Source of the DNA: Gordionus sp. m RMFG-2023
Lineage: Eukaryota; Nematomorpha; Gordioida; Chordodea; Parachordodidae
Assembly (NCBI RefSeq): GCF_954871325.1
Contig: NC_088775.1
Coordinates: forward strand, 59,807,561 to 59,871,560
Direction of reading: 5' to 3'
DNA: 64,000 nucleotides
Made by a program: the position numbers and the translations under genes. Of this stretch, positions 47,028 to 58,439 are shown one piece after another (within the stretch, counting starts at the first letter, position 1; each line of letters begins with the position of its first letter). The notes under the pieces are model-generated. The model saw nothing but the letters and a program-made list of their open reading frames with translations. It ran no database searches and was not told the DNA's origin.

Positions 47028-49033
47028 GCGTGAAGCATCCCTTCATTCCTTTCAGAATACTGTGCAGGATCTACTACCAAGTAATCGAAATTTTTGACGA
47101 AATATCCAAAACCTTGTACGCTATATCTTCCTCCAAATTGTACTCGAATATCATTGCCGGTGGTGGTTTTACAGCTGATTGGCTTACCAGAAAGCTTAAT
47201 AAGCATAAGGAACATCCCGTTTTTTCCCCGTAAGTTGTAAATTATCTGTTATAAAATTTTGTAATCGTAAGAATTTTTATTCTTTATATAAAATTTTTTT
47301 AAATATAGTTTCATGCAATGTTATTTAGTTTTATACAACATATATTTCTTATATATTAGAAACAATTAAAAATGATTAATCACAAAATAATAAATAATCC
47401 ACTTATATATAATTATTAAATGTGATTTTTTTCCCAATAATAACGAAAGATACGTCAAAAAAGATTTAAAGTTCGCCCAGTATTTCCCTTCGGCAAATGA
47501 CAAACCCTTTAATCTTTACCGGGACCAATTTAACTTGAGAAAACTCATCTTAGTTACTACTAAAATATCAAAAGTAAAAGCGAAATCTTTTTTAAAATTG
47601 TTATCATATGTGGTGTAAGCGAAAGTTTATCTACTAAGTTAACTTTCCTCGTAAACTCATTTTAAGCTACTAATCTAGAATGTATCCACCTTTTAGAGTT
47701 TGATATTTATCTACTTCTTAGTTAACTTTTGTTCCAAAATAACACTCTTTTATAGAATTACGATATTGTTCTGCTTAATGACCATTACCTCTTGAAAGTT
47801 ACCTTATATTTAAAATTTTATGCTAGCTGATTGAATCTTCAGGACCAATTATTTAATAGTTTTATATCAAACAATGCTTAGATATTTGCTCTGGATAGCC
47901 AAACTGGTAAAATACTATATTCAATCCAGCTCAGATATATGATTCCATTCCAGTATGCTTTAAATGTACCTGACCGGAAAAATATAAAAGGGGATGAGGG
48001 CCAATTTTTGTTTTATCTACTCAGGAGCAGCTCTCACTTTCCTTCCATGCCTAAAGCTATCATCATAGGTCGAGATTCAAAAGTAATTTCTGTGATTCAT
48101 TATCTAGTTTGTTATCATTTTTTAATAACTTAATTTCATCCAAAAAAAATAGATAGAGGATTGATTGGGTATTTAATCCTAGCAATTTCGGTGTATTTTG
48201 TATTCGTATAGACAAATATTCATACAACAAAATCTAATTTATTAAACATCCATAATTTGATAATATAAATACTAATAAATAACAGATTTTAAAAACTAGA
48301 TTGGATCACGTCATCAGTGTGCCTTAATTGCACACCACAGATCTAGATTTAAATCTTGTTCATATTTTTCTTAAAGATTAAATAGCGTTAGCAGATAAAA
48401 TATGCAGTACCGAAAAAAAGTTTAAAAGGGGGAAAAAATAATAAATATTATATAATTTTTTTGAACTATTTTAGAACATTTCAACTCGTCTCGTGTGTTT
48501 TAATCCTATATCAGGATACATAATCGACGATTTATCTTTCGATTTCGATATCAAACAAGCCATGCAATTATCAGTTTCATCAGTTGAGTCAGAATTCGTT
48601 AAGCCTGTGATAATTTTGGATGAGAAATACAAAGTTTTATATACCATATATTATTTTCTTGATGAATGTATGCCTCAAACTCAAAACAATATACAATACT
48701 TTATTACTTTTAAAAAATCATGTTTTTTATTTTTAGGTGCACGTATATCCACCCAATCTAGTCAACTTCGTTAAAGATTATATAGACAAAATTTACATTT
48801 ACACGACCGAACCCTCGAATGGTGTCATAACCGGGTTTAAACTGGGCTCACCACAAAAATCACACCTTATAGTAATTTTTTATTAATAATAATGCCCCTA
48901 TTTTTTTATATCTAGGATGAAATCGAGAATCAAACCTCATCGATTATTTTCGTTGCCTGGCCCATATGGAATCTTAATTTATTTTTCTTTCCCGGTCAAA
49001 GGGTATTATCCATAACGTCTAAAAAACCTAATG
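47028..49033 (+). CDS. EMC1: EMC1, central exons
   Basis: Six GT-AG exons keep frame throughout: 47028-47229, 47450-47573, 47882-48082, 48475-48633, 48737-48871, 48916-49033. Diagnostic matches in order: YRDQFNLRKLILVTT and KIFALDSQTGKILYSIQL (human DEFNLQKMMVMVT...LFGIESSSGTILW), LLRSSSHFPSMPKAIIIGRD (VQRTTAHFPHPPQ), VCFNPISGYI (YVFNPIFGKW), PVIILDEKYK joined to VHVYPP (LLLIDDEYKVTAFP), IYIYTTEPSNGVITGFKL, and RVLSITSKKPNG. The segment corresponds to about residues 500-770 of the human protein, before the DUF1620 C-terminal domain, which is not seen. The last donor is gtgagt at 49034. No disabling change is visible, so the gene may be active. Short ORFs at 47939, 48493 and 47024 (minus) are parts or shadows of these exons. 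Confidence 0.85.
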
Positions 49034-49249
49034 GTGAGTTGATATCAATATTTTATTTTATCATTTGGCCTAGTGTTGCATAAAATCGGCTATAATTTAA
49101 TTAGTCAAAAATTCTACATCGGCTAATCGTCTTTCAGCGTTCCGTAAAATGTGCCTAGCATTAATTATTATTTATTTTTAGTAAAATTATTTATTTTATT
49201 TATATTTAAATATTTTATTATTATCAACCAAAAAACATATGATATGGTC

Positions 49250-50484
49250 TAGTGCTGTAAACATTAGAAAAATCGAACGCGTTCAACGTTCATTGTCATA
49301 AATCGAGCACGTTCGCGTTCACTTTCAAAAAAGAGAAATGCATTCACGTTCGTTCAAAATTTTATGATAATTTTTTTTTAAATATAATTTAATATGTCTT
49401 ATATATTTTAACACATTATTATTAGCCATGCTAAAAAATAATATAGTTTTTTTTGATAATATAATTATTGCAATATAATATAGCGAATAAAAGATATTTT
49501 TATTTATAAAAAATTTTTCTTATTAATTTTTAATGACAATTGTTTTTCAAAATTTTCATCTGATAAACAGAAATGCTTGGCAGTCGACATTAACTATATT
49601 AAAAACACGCTCTACAGAGGCAGATGAGAGGATTGCGGTGTTATACTTATTAAACAACTCTTTTAACGCGGGGAATTTATTAAAAACATTCATTTTTTTT
49701 GTCCTTTGTTTCAAAAAATAGATAAGTTAGCCTCCTCCAATTCATCCGCTACTTCCTCACCAAAAAAAGGATATCTCTAAATTAACAGTTTTGCATTCTC
49801 ATTTTTAGGGTTTTAGGGTCTATGGAAGTTTTATCCATGGCCATTGAGGCTTGAATATTGGTTGTATAATTGCCGAAAGAACATATTGATCTTCATATAT
49901 ATGTTCTAATCTTAAAAAAATATATGTAATTAATTTGATAGTGAAAGGTAAATACCATATATTAATCTCATTTAAATTGCGTCTATCAAGGGTTGACCAT
50001 ATTTTAGGTCAAATGTCGTTTTAAAATGGAACTTGAAGATTTTGTAACAGATATAATACGTTTGTGGCACATTTTACATTTGGTAATATACATGTTACTG
50101 TAAAATATTTATCATATTTAGGTCATGGTGATGTTAATTCATCTGATTTTGAATTTTTAGAATCAGAGATGATGAAATAATAATATCCATGCGTATATTA
50201 ATCTATTAAATTAAAATATATACAATAATATTCAAATTAATAAACTATAATAATGGCGTGTTAAAAAAAATTGAAATGTAAAAGAGGAAAAACAGCTGAT
50301 TAAAAATATGAGACTTTTTCTTAAAAAATTCGGATTAATATTAAATTTAAATAAAAATAAAATGTTTATTTAAATTGAACGAACGTTAAATTCGAACGCG
50401 TTCGTCAAAAAAAAAGTAACGCGTTCACGTTCAAAGTTCGTCAAAAATAAAGTTCATCATTTTTTTAAAAAAAACGAAACACTA
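49250..50484 (-). mobile_element. hAT element with acgcgttc subterminal repeats
   Basis: It begins TAGTGCTGTAAACATTAG and ends cgaaacacta, flanked by ATATGGTC and ATATGATC (7 of 8). The intact opposite arm of the host fold-back still shows the empty site atatgatc, which confirms the insertion. aacgcgttcg repeats fill both termini. The left end matches the right end of the hAT that finishes at 60502. Confidence 0.85.
49540..49660 (-). pseudogene. hAT dimerisation-domain remnant
   Basis: Minus-strand translation gives SASVERVFNIV and, in a neighbouring frame, LSDENFEKQLSLKIN, the hAT C-terminal signature. The plus-strand ORF over this region (49533-49721) is a shadow. The rest of the transposase is absent from this 1.2-kb element. 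Confidence 0.65.
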
Positions 50485-50859
50485 ATATGATCTAATATTT
50501 TTTATTTATATTATATTATGAAATGAAATGAAATGAAAGGAAATATGATTATATTATATTATGAAAATGGACTTATTTATTTTTTTAATAAAAAAAATGA
50601 TCGCTATTGTAATATTATTTTTGTTACAATTTATTAGTGATTTTCACGCCAAAAATTACATATTTTGATTTGATAAGAATGAATCTTCTTCGTAAATATA
50701 TCTTTTTTGAAGAAATTTTTTGTGATCTTTTATAATTTTTTTATATTCTTTTTGTAAAATTATCTATTTTATTAAGTATATTATAAGAAGTGGAAATAGT
50801 TTTTTAAAAATAGTTATATAAAACTTTTATTGTAAAGATGTTAAATTATAATTCAAATC

Positions 50860-51812
50860 ATTATCATTATTATCACTACAATCAGTAGGTATTATTGTAG
50901 TAGCCTCCAATATATTGTAGATAATGGAGTTTTGCGTATGCCATAATTCCTTAAGATGGCCTTTAGCCATTTGTATTTTCTCAATACTCAATAAAACTTG
51001 ATATTGAAGTCTAAATGTATAGAAGCGTATACAACACTATTTTGCAAATATTGTTGCTCTTGAATTTTCATGTTTTCTAATATTTCGTATCAAAAAGGAC
51101 TAGTAAATCTTTCTAAATCTAATCGGCATCTAATCCATATGCCATAAAAATCAGACAAACATAATTGTTCTGATTGTAATCTTAATGTTGTTATTTTTAA
51201 AGGAACTAATACACTAGTAAGGTCCTTTATTTGGCACCAATCATCTTGCGACAAAATGACTTCATATACTCCTATAATAAAATCATTACAGAAATCTTTC
51301 AAACTTATTAATCGTTCTAGCATCGTATAAATTGAGGACCAACGTGTTGTTCTATCTAATATTGCCATTCACCTTTTCATTGATTTTAATATTCCTACAA
51401 TTGTGGGAATTCTTAAAAATTTTGCAATATCCCCTGCTTTATCAATAGTTTTAAAGTGATTATTTTTTAGGCAATCATTAATAGCCAATTGTAGAGTATG
51501 GGCTGCAATATATATTTATGGGGAAGTCTATTAATATATTTACATAATAAAATACTATTACCTACTATAAAATAATTTATGATATCAATCTCTAAATAAA
51601 ATGTAAGTCCAGGAAGGAAGTTGAAAGAAAAACGCGAAGATAAAATAAATGATTCCACGAAAAAAATTAATAAAATTTAAAAAATTTTATATTTTTAAAA
51701 TTTGTAAAAAATTTTTATGACACTTAGAACCCTTGGACCCTCCACTTTAAAAAATGGTCTGGGTTCTGGTACAGCCAAAATACGAGGGTCCGGGTTCGGG
51801 TTCACATCCCTG
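50860..51812 (-). mobile_element. hAT fragment at the fold-back centre
   Basis: The right boundary (reverse) begins CAGGGATGTGAACCCGAACC with further cgaaccc-type repeats. The left boundary near 50860 lacks a matching end, so the copy is truncated. It contains the middle of a hAT transposase on the minus strand. Confidence 0.75.
51090..51520 (-). pseudogene. hAT transposase, central region
   Basis: Minus strand, in order: TLQLAINDCLKNNHFKTIDK, IAKFLRIPTIVGILKSMK, RTTRWSSIYTMLERLISLKD, SQDDWCQIKDLTSVLVPLK, then LQSEQLCLSDFYGIWIRCRL. These are the conserved blocks from the RNase H-fold through the insertion helices of Ac-like hATs (TRWNSxYxMLxRLxxLK; ATxxLQxExxxxSxFY). One frame change lies near 51368 and the C-terminus is missing. 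Confidence 0.85.
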
Positions 51813-52622
51813 TTTAAAAATACATATTTTTGCCCATTAGCGTAAAAAAATCTAATATGTTTAAAAATGCCGATTGTGATAATTGTCATTTTTCCAAGGA
51901 ACATCTTCATTGAATTTATAATTTAACATCCTTACAATATAAATTATATTTTTACCCTTTTGTGTCAAAAAATTTCAAAAATGTTAAAAAATAACGAATA
52001 TGACAATTGTCACAATAAAATATTATCCTTTTAAAGATCATATAAAATAACATAAAAAAGTTTAATATAAATATTTAAAAAAAGATTATTTAGAAAAAAC
52101 CACCTCTTTTAATATACTAAAAAAATAGATAATTTTACAAATATGAAAAAAAAATTATAAAAGATTGTTATTTATAATAAAAAAATTTCTCAAAAAGATT
52201 TATTTACAAAGAAGATTTAAAATTCTTATCAAATCAAAATATATTCAAAAATCTTTTTCAACTTCAAAAAATTTTTTTTACTTAAAATTTGGGAAATCAC
52301 TAATAAATTGAAACAAAAATAATATTACAATAGCAGAATATCATTTTTTTATATTAAAAAAACATCAAATAAATTAATCCATTTTCATAATATAATATAA
52401 ATAAAAAATATTAGATCATATCATATGTTTTTTGTTGAGAATAATTATATAAATAAAATAAATTATACTAAAAATAAATAATTAATAATTAATGCTAGGC
52501 ATACGTTGACTGACGATTAGCCGATTTCATATCTAGCCTGATTAGACTTAGCCGATTTTTTCCCTAAAATCTCGTCTAAGCCGTTTGTAGTCGGCTAAAA
52601 TTAGCCGATTTCGCAAACACTA

Positions 52623-53180
52623 TTTGTGTCTGAATTAAAAAATTAATAAGTATTAAGTGTCTGCAAGACCTGGGAAAAGGGCGATTTATCTCACTTCAAT
52701 AGAAATCAAGGCTATTTTTTTCAAGAGATTAGTTCACAGAACTGGTCCTAAAAAGGCTTTAGATTTAATCAAATTTATTAAATATAAATTTACATCGAGC
52801 CATAAAATATTTTTTTATAAAATGAACAATTTAAATATTTGTTTATTTAATCTTATGATAAAGTATATTATTTAAGGTATTTTTCAGATAACCTAATTCT
52901 TAGTGATGATAAAATATATGCAAGTTATAAGAATACTCTCTTAACATACTTGATTATGTTAGATATTATAAGCTTTCAATGTTATTAAATTCATCGAGGA
53001 ATAATTTGAGAGATGCTAGAGTTCAAATTTCTCCCTCGTCGATTTTGGCTCTAAAACAAATCTACACTTACATGTCTTCTAATATTTTTAGAATATGGGC
53101 GTAAAATTTAATTAATGATTTGGGATTATTGAACCTTTTTAATCTGAATGAATTATTTTTAAATTCGTTTAATTTAAAAT
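52623..53180 (+). other. unassigned stretch with a 72-residue ORF (52657-52875)
   Basis: The frame reads RPGKRAIYLTSIEIKAIFFK, then RLVHRTGPKKALDLIKFI, which looks protein-like (charged, non-repetitive) but matches no family I know. Further open pieces follow near 52975-53100. It could be a host exon, part of an old element, or chance. It is not a recognisable EMC1 segment. Confidence 0.3.
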
Positions 53181-53483
53181 CAGTGTTTGGGTTCCGGTTC
53201 TAAATATTTTCAAAAAGTTGGTTATGATTTTCTAAAATTTTGAAAAGCCGCTTCTGTTTCCCGTTCTTAAATTTGACGCGATTTCAAGGGTTCTGGTTCC
53301 AAATTATGTTAAAGCAATAAATAATTTTTTAAATAAATAAAGCCTCTTAAATTGAATCACAACATTTTAAACAATGAAATTACTTGTACTTTTGTTAGAG
53401 CCAATTCCTATAATTATTAAAAAAAGATTCTAGGTACTCGTTCCATTTCTTAGATTTGGGCAGGTTCTGGTTTCAAACCACTG
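53181..53483. mobile_element. hAT-like MITE (303 bp)
   Basis: The left end is CAGTGTTTGGGTTCCGGTTC and the right end (reverse) CAGTGGTTTGAAACCAGAACC, with repeated ggttctgg / ccgttctt motifs inside. The flanking 8-mers tttaaaat and gttatagt are weakly similar, so the insertion is old or the ends are inexact. No coding content. Confidence 0.6.
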
Positions 53484-54172
53484 GTTATAGTATTATATTG
53501 TGCTTTTAAATTTGTAGATAAATTTAGATTATGAGTATTAAACAAGAATCCAATGAGCATATTTTTATGTTTAAACAATTTTTTTTCGATTCTTACCCGG
53601 TGTAACGTGTGAAAGTGATCTGTGAGATTTTGAAATCTCACGCAATCACTTTCACACGGATGGGTTGTGAGATTTTGATGATAATGGCCCCCAATGTTTT
53701 TGAAGCGATAAATCTAAAGCAAAAATTTTCATGACATGAATTTAAATGATAATATAATATAGAGACAATAATGGTATAAAACCTGACTGTTAAATTATAA
53801 TCTATGTTAGAATAATATTTTAATAATGCTTTGCAAGATATATATCGTTTCATTTTAAGAACTCATCTTTATTTTTTTAAGATCATTAAGTCGAATAATG
53901 AGAGTTGCAAAATCAAGGAACATCATTAAAGTTAAGGATATAAAATATAATATAGAGACAATAATGGTATCACACCTAACTATTTAATTATAATCTATGT
54001 TTTAAAATAATATTTTAGTAATGCTTTGTAAAATATATATTGTTTCATTTCAAGAGCTCATCTTTATTTTAACATCATTAAAGTTAACAATATAATAAAA
54101 TTTCTCTTTTTGATATATATAAATTTAATTAAAAAGTAGATTATATATAACAAATAAAATTATAAATTAAAA

Positions 54173-54248
54173 GGTGTGGTGGGTAATCTAGTTAGTAAGA
54201 CTTACATTACCTATCCTCAAAATGCGGGTTCAAATCCATGTAGCGTAA
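54173..54248 (+). other. tRNA-like segment (box A/box B), second copy
   Basis: Same as 42543-42618 with a few substitutions. Box B gggttcaaatcc is unchanged. Its presence in both copies shows it was part of the element before they separated. Confidence 0.55.
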
Positions 54249-55399
54249 ATTTATTATAATTGTTTTTTTTTTATCTATCTTATCTAAATAGTCGCCGCCT
54301 CTCTATAGTTTTAAATTTATATTTTTAGTCTGCATATCATACCAAATAGTGTGTGATAAGATATGCAGATTAGAGGTCTGTAATGGATGGGTTTTTAGCG
54401 AAAAGATTTATTTAACTTGCCCTCGCTCTCACTTATAATTTTTTTTATATATATTTTGTTTTAAAATTATTTTATGGCTGGTTTGGCTCTTTATTTATTT
54501 TAATGTATTTTTAATTAAACATATAATATGGAATATTATGAAAAACTATTTACTGTTCTGCTCATTTCGCTTGAAAAATATCAAATTCTCCCAAATTTTT
54601 TAACCCTCTCGCCCAATGTTGAAAATATTTTTTTTTAAGTATGGGCAAAAAAACCACCCAATCCAGACCTCTAGTTCAGATTATTGATAGGAGGCTCCAA
54701 TCAATATCATAATTAAAGTTTAGCAATATTTAGGTAGGGAAGAGATCCTTACTAACATGCTATTTTACACAACATGAAATTTATAAAATAACCAAATACT
54801 CCGATCCCATGATATTTCTTATACAAAGTACATCTTCTCCATAGATATTAATTTAGACAAAGCTCATATATGACAGAAAATTTACTAGAGGCAAACCGCC
54901 TTTTCTACCCAACCCTCTAAAAATCACTGCAAAGAAACAGTAAGATAAATTCTTAGCCTAAATGGCTTAATCGTAATGCTTATTTTGTTTACCTAATATA
55001 ATGTTTTAAAGATAATCCATTTCTATATTATTTTGTACTGAATTGGGTCACAAATATTAGATAAAACTTTATTTGGTATAAGAAAATAGACGAAGAACTT
55101 TATTGATATAAATATTTATACATAATTTTAAATTTAATAAAAACATCATGGAAAACTATAATTATTATCATATATTGCATATCAGAATGTAATTGAATAT
55201 TATTTATAAACTACAACTTTCATAAAAAATATATATATAAGGCGATAAATTATAATATGAATGAAATATATTTATATATTTTTATATAAAAAATTGTTTT
55301 TAATAAAAATAATAAATAGTGATTAGATGGAAGATAAATCACAATCTAAAACATTTTCAAAATGACTCCCCCCATTTTTTATATAAATAAAATTATTAT

Positions 55400-55975
55400 T
55401 AAATATTTTAATATTGTCGTGAATATAAAGGGTCATATCGGGCCCATACAAAATTATCATTATATTTTATATAAGTAAAAATAGCCGTATTTAACATTGT
55501 GGCCATCCCCCTGACTTCTGTGTCAGAAGCCCATATCTGCTGTTTCATTACATTATTTAAGACATAAGTTTTTATGTCTATTTTTTTGTTCGTGTCGTAA
55601 AGATAATTTTTAATTACCTTTCCCATCTCGGATGTTAGCGTAAATTGTGACAACCATTGCCTGAGAATAACATGGGAATTTTGAGCTCCAGTAAGCTCTA
55701 CACTAATCGCCCTAAATTATATAAAGTAGAATAAAATGAAATTTTATATTAATATGTTTTACCTATAAAAACAATTCCCATCACCTTCAATTTGCACCAG
55801 GATGGTGGGTTCACCAAGTTGTTTCCCATAGTCTACATTCTACATCCCGACAATGTTTGGGAGGCTTTAGACCATATATTTTAGCATGATATTTTTTCCA
55901 TACCTTTGTTGTAGGAAAAAAATATCTAGGGATATTTTCTAATTTATTTATTATCAAAATATCATCATCCAATTC
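55400..55975 (-). pseudogene. OTU-like cysteine protease segment of Ginger1 transposase
   Basis: Exon 1 (about 55975-55763) reads LDDDILIINKLENIPRYFFP, KVWKKYHAKIYGLKPPKHCR and, after a local disruption, VQIEGDGNCFYR, with the OTU Cys. A 51-bp GT-AG intron (55712-55762) follows. Exon 2 opens AISVELTGAQNSHVILRQWL and continues open through NYLYDTNKKIDIKTYV, QQIWASDTEVRGMATMLNTA and WARYDP. The frame is lost just before the SHFENV block that would hold the catalytic His, whose bases are present near 55355. More complete in the middle than the first copy. Confidence 0.82.
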
Positions 55976-56029
55976 TGTATATGTAATAAATTAAAAAATA
56001 AATCAAATATATGTAAAACATTTGAGGTT

Positions 56030-56295
56030 TTATCAAAACGACTGCTTGATTTTTAACAAGCCTCACAGGATTTGATAAAACACTTTTATTGCTCCCCAAC
56101 CAATAAAAGCTTTAAAAAAAATAATTAAAAGAATATTGCAAATTTTTACTTTTAGCTATTATTTGATTAGTTTTAATCCCCAGATGCCCTCCCATAGCAA
56201 TACCTGCAACTGTAGATACACCCCCCTCATGTATTGTTTTAATTATTTTTTTTTGTTCATCTCCTGTCAGTATAACTTTTCTTTCTTCTAAAATA
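56030..56295 (-). pseudogene. integrase-type H2C2 zinc-binding domain of Ginger1 transposase
   Basis: Minus strand gives RKVILTGDEQKKIIKTIHEG, then GGHLGIKTNQIIAKSK, then FYW and KSCEAC. This is the His-His-Cys-Cys N-terminal zinc finger of Ty3-type integrases (IxxxHxxxxGGHxGxxxTxxxIxxxYYWPxxxxDVxxxVxxCxxCQ), which Ginger1 transposases share. It lies upstream (minus) of the OTU segment in the correct order, with the catalytic core lost between them. The domain call is firm; integrity is not. Confidence 0.78.
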
Positions 56296-57206
56296 TCATT
56301 AAATTATATATATTATAATATTTGTGATGCAGAAAAAATATATATAATCAATGGCTAGAATAATAAACTGCACTTAATTTTGCCATACAATTTTAGTTGT
56401 ATATATTATAATACCTAACTTTAATAAATTAATTATGCAACCATTTATAAGCCCAATATACATTATAATAAAAGTATCTAACATTTACTTTTCATCTTTA
56501 TGTGATAATCTAAATTAAATTTTAGTTGTAAAATAGCATTTAATAATGCCTATATGTAAAATTTTATCAAATGTTCTTACATATATATACACTTACATTT
56601 GCAGCTATAATTAATTTTAGATGAAAAAAAGATAATAATCAATGGCCTGGGCATTTTTCAATGTTAAAAAATAATATATTGCATTAAACTTATAATGGCT
56701 AATTTTAATAAATTAATCATGACATATCTAAAATTTACTTTCCCCATAGAATAATTGATTTTCTATTTAGGAAGTCATATATATCATTATAATTTGAGCT
56801 AAAATATTTCTGAAATAAATAATATATTGTTAAAAATTTACTTCATAATAAAAAAGAATTTCAAATTAAATTGTATTATATAGAAATATTTCTAATTTGA
56901 CAGCCTCATTCAAATCTGACGTTTTAAAAGTATATTTAAATTAATAATGCGAGATTTTAAAAATATCTATGAGATTTTGAAAAAATCCATGAGATTTTAA
57001 AAATATCTATGAGATTTTGAAAAAATCCATGAGATTTTGAAATATTGAATAGCCGTGAGATTTTGATGATTTAAATGGCCCCCAATGTATTTGAAGCGAT
57101 AAAAATCAAAATCTCATGAAATCACTTTCACACGGTGTCAGCCGTGAGATTTTGATGGTGTGAGAATTCGAAATCTCACGGTAATCACTTTCACACGTTA
57201 CACCGG

Positions 57207-58430
57207 TTCTTTTCAAATAAAATGGTTGTTAGAATTACTACCGATCAATTTACCTTGAAAGAAAAATAAATTGGGATATTATCAGCTTCTTCGGTCTCCA
57301 TTTGCCAATGAACCATTTTTTTAATTGATTGATATTTGAAAATATAAATCATTAGGAACATGTTGACAATAATAAAATATTATGTAGGCAGCATCTACAT
57401 TATAGAAAATTAATGGGAGGCATACCCTTTCCAAAATCTACGCACACCCCCAAGCCGCGATATTTATGTACCCATTATATTATAACAGCCCCAAGATAAT
57501 AATTATAAAAATCTTATAAGGAGTCGCTATATTATCTCCAAATAATTCTAATTAGACTCTTTCAGTCTTCATGATTATTGATTAGGAATAACAAATAAAC
57601 CTTAGTTGGTGATAATCAACTAGTTGTTACTAACCGTATTCGAAACATTAGCCGCAAGCATGTAAAACGTTAAACTGTACTAAAATGTTACTATGAATGA
57701 ATGAGAAATATATATCTATTAATAAATTATAAATAGTGTTTATTTTTACTTTTTATTTAAATAAAATCTATATAATTTCTCTAGAAAGCATTATTTAGTC
57801 CCGTCTAATCAATAGATTTGAAAACTAGGGTAAAATGACTTGAATAAATTTTAATAAAATTATTTTTTTTATTTCGGAAATTCTTTCCGATATATTCTTT
57901 ATTCAAAAAAAGAATTGGCCTAAGAACCTTGATGCATGATTTGGCAAGAAGCAAATAAAAAGAATCTGCCAAAGCTTCAAATTAAATGAATATGAAACAA
58001 TTTCTGTGCTTCGACAATTATTGATGAAGATATCCCTAATTAAAAATTAAGAAATTTCTTAGTTCTCTGGATACTTTATCCTCCAGTACTGCCTAGTGAA
58101 AGGGCCTTTCTTATTTTGATCTTGGTAGCTAATCGAGGGAAGGAGTAAATATTTTGCCAAATTCAATGTTCACAAATGGCCCTTCGATATTGAAATATGG
58201 GAAAGGAATCATCGCGGGCGAATGAAATCTTTTCAAAAATAAATACCGCCCTAAGAAATCGAAGAAATGAAAGTTTTTGGAAAATATAGATATCGGTGAT
58301 ATTAAACTTGATATTTATTTATATTCATAATATCGGGGGAATTATAAATAAAAAAAAATTCAAGGCTGAGCCCAAGCCTAAAAATTATAGACTGTAAATT
58401 CCTCAAAAATGAAAGTATTTAATGAACATT
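57207..58430. other. no gene recognised
   Basis: AT-rich sequence between the Ginger1 copy and the hAT relic. Nothing with domain or repeat structure was recognised. The left end of the following hAT should lie here or be lost. Confidence 0.4.
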
Positions 58431-58439
58431 TGAATAGTA

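Larger units (their letters stand above)
50575..52375. repeat. second copy of the fold-back core, array largely lost
   Basis: It matches the outer parts of 18661-22076 (ttacaatttattagtgattt on the left; aaaaacatcaaat on the right; one unit of the 117-bp repeat near 51840-52010 with gataattgtcat). The central tandem arrays are almost gone and a hAT occupies the middle. Confidence 0.75.
49071..52622. mobile_element. fold-back composite element with cggcta terminal repeats
   Basis: The ends are TAGTGTTGCATAAAATCGGC and, in reverse, TAGTGTTTGCGAAATCGGC, with tagccgatt / atcggcta repeats. The arms continue inward (tgcctagcattaattattat, caaaaaacatatgatatg) and into the fold-back core shared with 18661-22076. 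A hAT (49250-50484) interrupts the left arm and another (about 50860-51812) sits at the centre. The 8-mers at its ends agree at only 4 of 8. Confidence 0.7.
53601..57202 (-). mobile_element. Ginger1 DNA transposon, larger deleted copy (3.6 kb)
   Basis: The termini TGTAACGTGTGAAAG...CTTTCACACGTTACA are flanked by CCGG (53597-53600, 57203-57206). Most of its length is nearly identical to 41972-44902. It carries an extra segment at about 55870-56500 with the integrase-type zinc-binding domain, plus a short duplication (catgagatttt units) near 56970-57040. The DDE catalytic core lies in neither copy. Direction of coding is minus. Confidence 0.9.

Noticed and set aside
47024-47215. 63-residue minus-strand ORF
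   Set aside because: It overlaps an EMC1 exon with clear homology, GT-AG borders and correct phase on the plus strand.
41972-57202. Polinton/Maverick origin for the OTU/integrase elements
   Set aside because: No capsid, polymerase B, ATPase or protease genes are present, and 4-bp CCGG sites fit Ginger1 instead.
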